NCBI GenBank assembly: GCA_018398815.1 | Contig: CM031610.1 | Coordinates: forward strand, 35,564,639 to 35,628,638 | DNA: 64,000 nucleotides | DNA from: Conus ventricosus | Lineage: Eukaryota; Mollusca; Gastropoda; Neogastropoda; Conidae | Direction: 5' to 3' | Shown here: one piece after another, positions 37,023-48,600 of the stretch | How positions within the stretch are numbered: the stretch's first letter is position 1 | Layout: the number at the start of each line of letters is the position of its first letter | Program-made: the position numbers and the translations under genes | The notes under the pieces: generated by a model | Told to the model about the DNA's origin: nothing | The model's database searches: none | Seen by the model: only the letters and a program-made list of their open reading frames with translations

Positions 37023-40000
37023 ACGGTTCGAGATTGTATGACCATAGGACCATAATTAACGGACCATTTCCGTGGAAACTATTCATGATTCTGTAGAGGT
37101 ACACACTCTGACGCACCACACACACAGGTCTTATCTGACATGCTTGGAGTGGACGCTGAAACATGTGTCGGTTTAGGTTGTCGAGTTGGCTATGAATCAT
37201 CATGACTCTGAGGCTGCGCTGAACCACCAGCGAAAAAAATCAGCAACACTGCATCTACTGTCAGTTTGATGCTGTTTCTCTTTCCTCTGATGCTTCACAC
37301 TTTTTGCGTGTTGCTTTAGCATGGATTCTCCCACTGAGGCGATGTTTACGGAGCAATCGCAAAACGCACAGCACCCTACATGTTTGTCACTCAGAACTTT
37401 CCGCACCCAGTCCTTGTAATCTTGTCTCTCAGCCAACGATCTTGAAAAGAACATTTGCCCGGCATTGTGGACGAAAAACTGGGCTCAAAATTTTCAGCAG
37501 GTAAACACGTGTGAACGATGCAAGATGGCGCCTGGAAGTATCGTCAAATCTCGAACGCGAGAGTTGCGAGGAAACAGGCTGCGAGAAGCATCGTCTGCTT
37601 GCGCGACCCGACAGAAATGCCGATCTTTTGATTTCATACCTGAAGTTCTTTTCTTCTTTTCCGCAACCGAAAATATTCTTTTGTATCGCAAAATTAAAAG
37701 ACTTTAACTGACCAAATTGCATTTTAAAGGCCCTTGACAAAATATTAAAGGACTTCTTGGTCAAATTAAAGTACTTTAAAGGCCTTTTCTGAAAAAAATT
37801 TTAAATATAAGGACTTAAAGGACTTCAAAGGACCCTACGACCCATGCAAAGGCATTCTACGAGCATCTATGATTATAAAAAAAAAAAAAAAAATTGAAGA
37901 GGGAGAGCCATCAGTAAAAGTGTTCTCTGCCTCAAGAAAGGAAGGGAACCAATTTATCGACTCATGGAGGGAAAAAAAAATATTTCAAGGGCGACTACTC
38001 TAGCAGACCAGAGGCATGGCTAGCTTTCTTGAATTTTAAGAGTGGGATCCCTATTTAAACTGTATCATGTGAAGGATTAAGGCTTTTGTTTGGTCAGGTA
38101 AGTATGAAAAAACATGCAAATCTCAATTATTATCAAATGTCATCTTGTGTGAAACTAAATCAGGTTAAATTCCTCAAACTTAAAAACAGACACACACACA
38201 AAACAAATCCCAATGTTTACAGCTGTCAAAATGGAATCAATTTCTATTTGTTTTCTTTCCAAATCATATACACACTTAGCAAAAACAAATACCATTTTCA
38301 AGGAGAGATCTTTTTCTAAATCCTGAATTTCATCATTCTGATTAAACTTCAAACAATGATAACAGTGCAAATTCTATCATCTGCCTTATGTTTATCCCTA
38401 ATAAAATCATCACACACACACTCACCTGATGCACAATGGCTGTGGCTTCAGCCAATGTTTTGTCTTTGTGGATTTCCAAACGTACTTCCATCTTTCTCTG
38501 GTCTTCAGGGTGGAACATGTACACTTTGATCTGTTGACATAAAGCCGATTTGTTTCTACATGACCACAACCAAAAAATCTTATACAATGTGTCAAATAGG
38601 TATCATTATGATATAGTTTATTGGAACATCAAAGAAAGTTTTAAAAAATGGCAGAAGACAGAAGTGACTGTCTGATTCATATGCCCATCAGTGGGTCAGC
38701 CCACTTTCTATTATTGATCTGGTCACTTTGGAAGGCTGCATTTCCAGCATGTAGCTTCAGTTCTAGCTGACACCATTTGCGCTGCCTTTAGAACAGGCTC
38801 GAAAAATTAAGATCTTTTTTGTACTGGGTGTGACTGGCAACTTCGAATGACAGTGAAAGTGACTGTACATTTGAAATGTGCACAATCTGGCAGCCAAGCT
38901 GCTACTTAATCGCCAACAGTAAGTCAGACATGTCAATCAATCAAAAACAAACAAAACCAACCCTACTAGTCCAAACTGCATGACATGTTGTGAAAAAAAA
39001 AAAAAATCAGTAGCGGGTGTAGTTCCATGAGAATATGTCTGTATGGGTGCTACTGATGTTTGTAACTGAGCACTGTGGTCACTCGCCTGCACTTTGAAGA
39101 TCTGAACATCAATCAGAATATCAGTGCTGACTCGCTCCATCTTGATCACCGGCAACTCAGTTTTCTAGTAGGCAACATGCACTGCGGTTTTCTTTTCGGG
39201 TTCTTTAATGGCCTGGCCTTTGATAGCTACATTTGGATGACTGACAATTTTAAAGACTGACAAAGTCATTCTGTGTGTGGCAGTATACTGGGAGTTAAGT
39301 GAGAGGTGATCCAATCCACAGGCAGCACAGGTGAAAGGGAAGCATGAGTACACAAACAAATCAAACAAAAATCAAACACACACACATATTTCATCCATTA
39401 TGTTCAATCAAAACAGTGGCTGTGCACGTGCACGCGTGCGCACATGCACACACATTATACCAATCATTCAAGAAAGCTACCTTGCAAGTAGATTTATCAA
39501 GCTCTCTCTTGGCGCCGTTCCTGTTCCTCTTTGTGCTGTTGATCCTGTAACTGCTGCTTCAAGGCATCAGGGAACTTGTCAGGTGACATGAAGTCTGAAA
39601 ATGACACCACCATCATCATCCATACCCGTCACGTTCCACAACTGTTGTTCCTTCATTCAGAATTTTTCTCCCTACTGCTCAATAAATCATGAACAAAGTA
39701 TTCATAAACTTGAGTGAAGGGAAGTAGAGGGTGGGCATCCTACAGGCAGACTGTAGAGATAATAGGTCTTGAACAAGGTACTGGACTGGCTACAATAACT
39801 CAGGCCTCTTGTGTGCAACCAGTGACATACCTACCATACAACCTGCTTTCACTGAACAATAATATTTCTATCAATTCAACAGCTGACTGTTAAAAACTTT
39901 ATTGGAATTTAACACACAAAACGTATTTCACACACACAAACATACGTGCATGTGCGCGTACACACACACACACTCAACTTACCAGCATTTCTCTGCTTGT

Positions 40001-43000
40001 CTATCTGGCGATACATCAACATGTACGCACTTGTGGAACTGAAAAAAGATATAGATAACATAAATGGTTTTTTCATTTAAATCAGCATCATACCTGATCA
40101 AACTCAACTAAAAAAATCAAAATTTCATGTTGATCAAATATAGGCAAAGAACCAGTTCATATCAATATATTGACAATGTTTAGAATCTATTCATAGAATA
40201 TACAGTGAAGGCAAACAAGAATTTAGCTGGCATCAAAAATAAAACATCAGGAAGCATATCAGTTTCAGACAATAAAATTCACTGCAAAGCAATAAGACAA
40301 TCTACACTCTATCAGTCACAAACTGTATTGGTCTGATAAATGCACTTAACCCCTTCACTGCTATCATATTTTGCCAAGTCTCATGCTGGACGAAACAGAA
40401 AGAGTGTTGAATCATGATAAACAGCGTTCGTCAACTGAGCATTGCAGACGACATTTTTTATGACGAACGCCGTTTATCAACAGCGCAGTGAAGAGGTTAA
40501 TTATCAAAAACTGAAATTACTGTCTTCTGAGTTAAAATAATACTAGCTTAAATCAAAAGAATCTATGTCAAAGGTTTCTCCACGAACCCAGTTTCAAGAA
40601 GACAAATGATTAGTGACAATGTTTTTTCCCAGTCATCTGCAATTCTTCTTAAGCAGCAGAACAATACACTGGAAATTACAATACCTGCTGTAAGCAGAAG
40701 AATAGTAGCTTCTACTCATGGATGATCCTCCGTAAGTCTTCTGGATGTCATCGTATGTAATCTGAGAAATGGAAACGATGATTTGCATCAATTCAAGATG
40801 CTTGAATTCAAGTCTTAAAAAGCATAAAATGAAGAGACATAGACTGCTCTCTTTTTCACAACAAACACAGATGTACATTTAAATCAGATCTTTATTCTGT
40901 ATCCCCCCCCCCCCCCCCCCCCCACCCATTACATTAGTTTCTTCTTAATTTACCTAATATCTGGATATCTATATATCTTCTTGTTTAATGCCAGCTCTTG
41001 AACCCTCTTTTTTTTATCGCAACCACAATCTGTCATAGATTATTAGGGCAAAATATTCCCTTTCCAGTCATTTTTCTTTCAGGTTTTTGTGATCCATCAT
41101 TTTCCTTCCACTGTCACCCTGATATTGATCTGCAAGTGAGAAGCTTACCTTTGACACCTGCTGGTCATTGAAGCTGTACCACTGACCATCTGTGAAGGAT
41201 CTGGGAGACATGCATATAAAAACAATTGCTGTAAATTGATTATTGATGAAAAAATTCTATCATGAAATATATTGGGGAGCAAAAAAAAAAGCTCCAAGTA
41301 TTTCTGTAACTTAATTCCAGTACCTGCAGCAGAAAGGAACCTCTGAATGTCATGTTATCATAAAACCACCCTCCAGACAGCACAATGCATTATTGCTCGT
41401 TACATTAATGACGTTCTAGGGCGTCTCCACTGATGGGTGCTCAGTAGCACCTATTCTAATGGGTGCTCAGTGGTACTCGTTTTGATAGGGGGGTTTAGTT
41501 GTTCAGTAGCACCTATTCTAATGGGTGTTCAGTGGTACTCGTTTTGATAGGGGTGCAGCGAAGAGCATCTTTCTACTGCCAATTACAGACTGAAAATGGC
41601 CCTCGGAGAAATAGAAGCCTGGACAAACAAATGGCAGGTCAAGATCAATGAGCGGAAGACAACCTACACCATCTTCTCCCTATCAAGCCTGGAACAAAAG
41701 GCCAACCTTAAGATCAACTCCCATGAACTCCAGCACGAAGACACCCCAACTTACCTTGGAGTCACCCTGGACCGCCGCCTGACCTGGAAACACCAACTAC
41801 AGAAAAGTCAGGCCAGAGCAAAAGGGCGTCTTGCACTGATGAAAAAGCTCAGTGGAACCCAGTGGGGTGCTGACCAAAGAGTTCAGAAGAGATTGTACGT
41901 CGGCAGAGTGAGACCTGTCATGGAGTATGGCCTGGCAGCAACCTCAACAGCTGCCAAGTCTCACACGGACAAGATTGCTAGGATCCAAAACCAGGCAATG
42001 AGGATCATGACCGGAGCCATGAGGACGACACCGATCAAAGAGCTGGAAACAGTCACAGGCCTGCACAGCATGGAGGACAGAAGAGATATCAAGGTCATGA
42101 CACAGGCAGCCAAGTACAAAAGACTGGAGAGCCACCCAATGAACAACAGAATGGAAAAGCCCACCAAAGGACGCCTGAAAAGGTCCAGCTTCATCCACGA
42201 AAGCAGAATACGTGAGAGAAGGAACCCTGAACTGCTGGAGCACACGGCAAGCCCATTGCCAAAGAAACCACCATCCCAGCTTGGAAGAAAGAAGCCTACC
42301 CCATCCTCCAGACTACTATCCCAGGAGTATGCAACAAGGGGACACAGGCAGACCTAGCTAGGAGGGCCCTGACACTAGCTCATATCCAAGCAAACTACCC
42401 GTCTGATCAATGGACACATGCATACACTGATGGCTCTGCCACTGAAGCAACCAGAGACGGAGGCGGAGGCGTGTATATCACGTACACGGATGGTGAAGAG
42501 CGATGCGCCATTGCGACGGGAAAGTTCTCCACAAACTTCAGGGCAGAAGCAGATGCTCTGAAGAAAGCAGCAGAGAGGCTCACCAGGAACCACAACAGGA
42601 CCCATGACAATATCGTCATCTTCACAGACGCCCTCTCTGTTCTACAGGCTCTGCAAAACCCAAAATCAAAAGAACTGGACAAGCTGTCTGGCACCCTGGC
42701 AATACTAGCAAAGAGCGCAAATCTTACCCTACAGTGGATCCCTGCACACTGCGGGGTACAGGGAAACGAGATTGCCGATGCTCTGGCCAAGGAGGGCGGA
42801 AAGCTGGACCAGACAGACACTTCCGTGTCATACAAGGACGAAAAAACCATCGTCAGGAGCATTGTCCAAAAGAAATGGTCTCAGCGGCATCCGGCATACA
42901 ACAAAAATGACAGCTACCACAGCCTGAGCAGGGCTGACCAGGTCATCATCTTGAGGCTCAGGACGGGTCACAACAGGCTGAACGCTCACCTGTATAACAA

Positions 43001-45558
43001 GATGAGGATCGGACAGTCAGAGATGTGCCCATGCCATACAGCTGCTATGACAACCGAACATCTCCTGCAGCACTGCCATCTGCATGACGCCCTGAGGAAC
43101 GAAACGTGGCCTGAGGCAAAGGCCCTGAACGAGAAGCTGCATGGCGGCCAGGCAGCCCTGGAGAGGACGGCAGCGTTTGCGAGGCAGACTGGTGTATCCA
43201 TCTAACGTGGTGATCGACGAAGAAGAAGTTTTGATAGGGGGTTTAGTGGTGACTGTTCTAATGGGGATTCAGAAGTGTCTGCTCTGATGGATTGACTGTG
43301 CTAATGGGGATTCAGAAGTGTCTGCTCTGATGGATAGTCAGTAGTGCCAGTTTTGATGAATGTTCAGTGGTGCCTGTTCACAAGAAATTTCAGCTTTGCC
43401 TGTTCGAAGGGTTTTTAGTGATACCTGTTCTGAAGTGCTCAGTAGTGCCTAGTCTGGTGAGTGTTCAGCGGCGCCTGTCTTGAAGGGTGTTTAGTGATAA
43501 CCTCTTCTGACAGGTGTTCAGTATTGCCTGTTCTGATGGGTATCAAGAGATGCCTCTTCTGATGGGTGTTAAAAGGTTCCTGTTCAGATGGGTATTAGGT
43601 GGTGCTTGTTCTAATGGGTGTTATGTGGTGCTTGTTCTAATGGGCGTTTACCGCTAAACCTCTTGTGATGTGTGTTCAGTTGTGCTTGTTCTGATGTGCA
43701 TCCACTGGTACTAGTTCTGACGGGTGTTCAGTGGTGCCATTTCTGATGAATGTTCATTGTTGCCTGTGCTCATGGGTGTATTGCAGTACCTGTTTTAAAT
43801 GATTTTTTGCTTTAAAAAAAACAACTACAAACAAACAAAAACAAGCCCAGCGCCACCTTAATGGGTGCTCACTGTCTGCAGTTCTGATGGGCGTTTACCT
43901 GAGTCGCTTCTGATGGGTCCTCCTGGTGCCCTTTCAAATCAAGTGTTCAGTGATATGCTCATGGGTGTTTGGCAGTGACTTTTCTTATGATGTTCAGTGG
44001 TGCTCGTCTCATGGGTGTTTGGTGCCCGTTATGATGGGTGTTCAGGTGTTCTTCTGACGGATGTCCTGTAAAGACTTTTCTAACGTGCATTCAGTAGCGC
44101 CGATCATGAAGGGTGTTTACTGGTACCTATTCTTCCAACAGGTGCTCACTGGCTCCAACTATGATGAGTGTTCACTTGTGACTGTTATCATGGATGTTCG
44201 GTGGTGCCTGTTCTGATGAGTTGCCAGAGGTGTCTGACGGGACTCCAGCAGTGCTGCATGCTGAGGAGTATTCAGTGGTGCCTGATCTGAGAGGTGTTCA
44301 GTATACTTGTTCTCAGGGCTGTTAGTGTGCCTGTTCTGATGGGTGCACAACAGTGCCAGTTCTAATGAGTGTTCTGTGAGACCTGTTCTGAACAGTATTC
44401 AATCAATATTGCCTTTGAGAACAGCACACAGAATGCATGAGGTCATGCACTTCCAATTACATACACTATCATGTTCTTCCAAACCTGAAGATACAACCCC
44501 AAAACCCCAGTGTACTGACTTGATGTAGGCATAGTAATGACCGCCTGCTGCACTGCCAGAATGGATCATGATGGAGAACAGCTCATACACATATGGACCC
44601 TGCACACACAGACCACACAATTTTTGTTTTATCTTTAATTTTCACTATAAATACTTTGTGACATCATTCTCTCTCTTTCACAAAATTTAGAGAAGTTGTC
44701 TACTGTCTATGCCTTCATATGCATATATGATAAAGCTACTACATACGAGAACCACAATGCTTTTAAAAACCCACCACACATTTTATCTAAATCATTCCCT
44801 TCAACCAATTAACAAACAGAACATGTTTCTTTCTCACGTATGATTTTTGTGTGTGTGGATTTTTTGTTATCTGGGTGCTTTTTTTGGTTATTAGAACTGA
44901 AAAAAAGGCTCCTTAAATGAAATCTATGAAGGCATGCACACAACTACACCAAACGCACATGTAAATAGAAGGTCCACAGAACATACTTGGTGTCTTCCCT
45001 CCACAAAAGTTCCTAGTCCATATTCCTTTACCCCAACGTGCATATACTGATAACAAAAGAAACACAGATGGTGGCAGGAATAGGCAGACAGTGGGTGTCA
45101 ATCAGCTGTTGTCCAGTCCCTACCTTGGAAGCCAGTTCTCTTGCATTGCGGTCATTGGTGGCAGCTTCGCTGCTGACACTGGAGGCATCGCTATTGGACG
45201 ATGCTGCTGAGCCACCCCCTTCCATCTCTATCCCTTCATCAATGGCTGCAAATGTGAAACAGGAAACATGCAATCAATTAAAGGTCTTTCCCCCCCCCCC
45301 CCCCCTTTTTTGCCAATATTTGTTACTCAGCTATAATGCTTTATCCTATTTCTTTTTATCAGTCCTGGAAATTTAGCATGGTAAAAAAAAAATTAAAAAA
45401 AAAATCACAGCTGGTACAGCAAGAGTGTGTAAGTCTAACAGTGCCAGATTATTACAGGAAATATGTAAAACAAAGAGAGAAAGAGACAGAGAGAGGAGGG
45501 GGGAGACAGAGACAGCGAGCAAGGAAAAGGGGAGAGAGAGAGAGAGAGAGAGACAGAG

Positions 45559-45632
<74 letters not shown>

Positions 45633-48600
45633 GCGAGCATGGGAACAAATGTATGTGTGCCTGGAGGAAGAACAGACAGACAGGTCAGAAAAAGACAGCA
45701 CTGATGACTGACTGAGAGACAAACTGACAAAGAGAGAACAAGCATATGTACTGGCATTTTACTAAACATCATAATGTCAAATCCATAGAGTCTCAAATGC
45801 TGGTTTCCTAGTGGACTGCATAATCTAAATGATTATGAACGGTATCACCCTTGATCTTAAACATCTCCACTAGAACCCTTACACCTCATCCTCAACCCCA
45901 CCCCCTTATGTCAGCATGCAAAATTGTCAATAAAACATAATCCTTATCACACAATTTTTGTGACTGAGGCGAATACAATTCCTTGCATCCTCGTGATATC
46001 AAATAGCATCAAGAGCCTGACAAAGGTCCTACATAGAGAACTAAAAGACTGTTTTACTGATATGTCAATTTCTGCAAAACAACTGTGTGTATCTACAATA
46101 ACTTAAAACATTCCCAAATCTGCCCCAGTGACACCATACTATGCTGTGTGATGGTCAACAGACAGCAATCAGAAATCAAACCGACAATTCTTTTGATTAT
46201 GGTAAATTATACAATAATTAATACAAGCCAAACTCTGTTAAAATAATGGTCAAATCATCAGTAATAACTGTTCTGTAATCAGTGGTCTTCCTTTACACAC
46301 ACAAAACACAAAAATTTCAGTAATATAAAGATGAACATTTTCAATTCAAATGTCCCCCATCATTACAGTTCTAATAATGAAGTTACATATAATTTTTTTT
46401 TTTTAAAGAATAAAACTGTTATTTGAGAAATTCTGTAAATCCCTGAAGTGCTGTTCCCCAAATTTCAATGTTTTCAAGGAGATTCAGTGATTATGGGAAT
46501 CCTGGATCCAGGATTTTCAACGACCTCTGTTGGTTGTTACTGAGCCATCAACAGGTAGCGCAGCCTCACCTTCATCCCCACTATCAGTAGCTGTGGTCGT
46601 GGTGGCTGCAGCACAGGCCTGTTTGGTGCTCTCGCTCTCCAGTCCTGCTTCTGGGCTCTCTCCAATCTCCCCATTCTCCACCACCTCACAAAAGCGGTTG
46701 AGGTCAAGGATCTCTGGAAAAACCATCCTGTGGGAAGGAAAAAAAAACAACAACACTGAGATTGTGCACAAACATTTGAGAGCGTTCATCTGAGTAAATA
46801 TAGACCTATTCACACTAGAACTACACTAGAATTGTTATTGATACTCTTTCCAATTAAAATGTTCATATTGCGACAAAATGTGTGCACACATCTTCCATTT
46901 CAGAAGAGAAGGGGAATCTCCAATATCTGTAAAAAGCAGAAAGGCAAGGGAAGAGGGAGGATGGATTTGTTTTCACTTACCAAGATCACACAGTAAGGGT
47001 TAAAGGGATACCTGATCCTCAAGATCTTCAGTAGGAATATATGCAAACTTTGGCACCAATTCTTTGCTCTCTCACTAATTCCTAAAGATAATTTTCAGGG
47101 TCTGGGGCCCCTGCACTGTTCCAATGCATCAGCATGTGATGCTGTCGAAGAATCAGGCACAAGCCAGACACAATTTCACGCACAAGACTAGCAAATGTTG
47201 TCCCCTTTTTTGTCAAGCCCGCACAATGATTACACAAGAGCAATTACCACTCAAGAATTTAGTCTACAAACTTTTTTTCGATGTCTTTGTTGTTGTTGAT
47301 TTTGGTATTCATCATATTTTCACCAATGAGTACAAAATTATGGTGAAATTGTACAAATTAACATGTTGGTGGATGTTATCCACTCCACCCTGAAAGAACC
47401 AGATGATCCTTTCTTTTGCTGTTCCAAGTCATTGCTAAGTATTTTTTTCACTGGACCAAGCATCCTGGACCCTGACAAGCAATTTTAAACATCTTGTCTT
47501 GACATCATAAATTTTGCAGAAAAACACTGTTAACAATCAAACTGAATTATCTTCTTTTAATTTCAATTTGAACTGACTGAAAGCTATAAGTAAATTGATA
47601 CATTTTTCTTTTTTTCCCTTTTTTTAAAAAAAAAGACAGTGAAAAGTTAACAATGACACCCCTTACATTTCCACATTTTCGACTTAAATGAAAAAAAAAG
47701 GTGCTAAATTGAGCTTCTAGCATAAATACCAATAAGCAGGCCTCTCAAAAAGATGTTGACTGCAAACCCAAAAAAAGTGAATGATGAGTAAACATAGAAA
47801 ACACACAACACACACACACACACACACACAAAATAAAAGGCAACCATTTCTAACCTTTTAACTGGAGTCCTATATGCCTGCCCATCATTAACAGGCAACC
47901 CACAATTCAGCCCCAAGCCACCCATCTCTTTCGTTCCCTTTCCTTTTGGGGGAACTTTTGAGTGTTAAGTGTGCCACTGAAGGTATCAGCTGTGGCCGAA
48001 GCAATCCCCCTTCACTTAAGCCTTAAGAGTATTATTTTTTAGAGTATCATTTCTGAACTTTCGTCAAATACAACTGTGAATGAGAATGATTAGTGACCGT
48101 CCCTCCAACACAACTGTGACAGTTTAGCAACCAAGGCACCGCTGAATTGATAACAATGCACATTCACAAAATTTTTGGCCCTGATACCCTTGTATACAAA
48201 CCACTTATGGTTTTTGAGCTACATACAATGAATTTCAAGAAACAAACTTGGCATTATCATTTCTTTTCTTAAAAATGTATTCAAAATAGGGCTTTGGCTA
48301 AGTGTTCACACACAGGGAAGCTGCATTGCAAAAAAGACAGAAATGCTTGTTCTCTACCATGGTCTTGTATCGCATACAAGAAAGCTAAACTGACCACAAC
48401 GGTCTGTTATAAACATAAAAAAGACAGGAACTGATGCACACACTAAAAACTATGTCTCTGTTTACATAGGGCATTACCAAAACCACAGAGTTAGCGCTGA
48501 GTCTACAGGCATTACCATTACTTCAAATCTTTGCCTTCTCACCTGTCATTGAGTTTTATAACGATGAAGGGTGGTGTAGTCAAAATCAAAGCGTTTCAGT

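Larger units (their letters stand above)
35955..37850 (-). mobile_element. hAT-like transposon remnant with zinc finger and coiled coil
   Basis: The minus frame 37,454-37,200 reads [20 protein letters not shown] then [20 protein letters not shown], a CxxC...HxxxxxH finger like those at the N-terminus of hAT-derived proteins. The minus frame from about 36,310 down to 36,050 reads [20 protein letters not shown] and [18 protein letters not shown], a charged helical tail. The region between is replaced by a 230-bp TG tract and C42. AAAGGAC repeats (about 35,990-36,025 and 37,735-37,835) sit near both edges. The core catalytic domain is absent. Confidence 0.5.

Noticed and set aside
41405..44395. 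A CRISPR-like array
   Set aside because: The units are degenerate and contiguous with no unique spacers, and the window is eukaryotic: a minisatellite.
44399..44620. Translation of USP47 exon M through to YIKSVHW using the GTACAC donor
   Set aside because: That donor leaves the next exon out of frame; the GTCAGT donor at 44,519 restores the conserved KSF junction.
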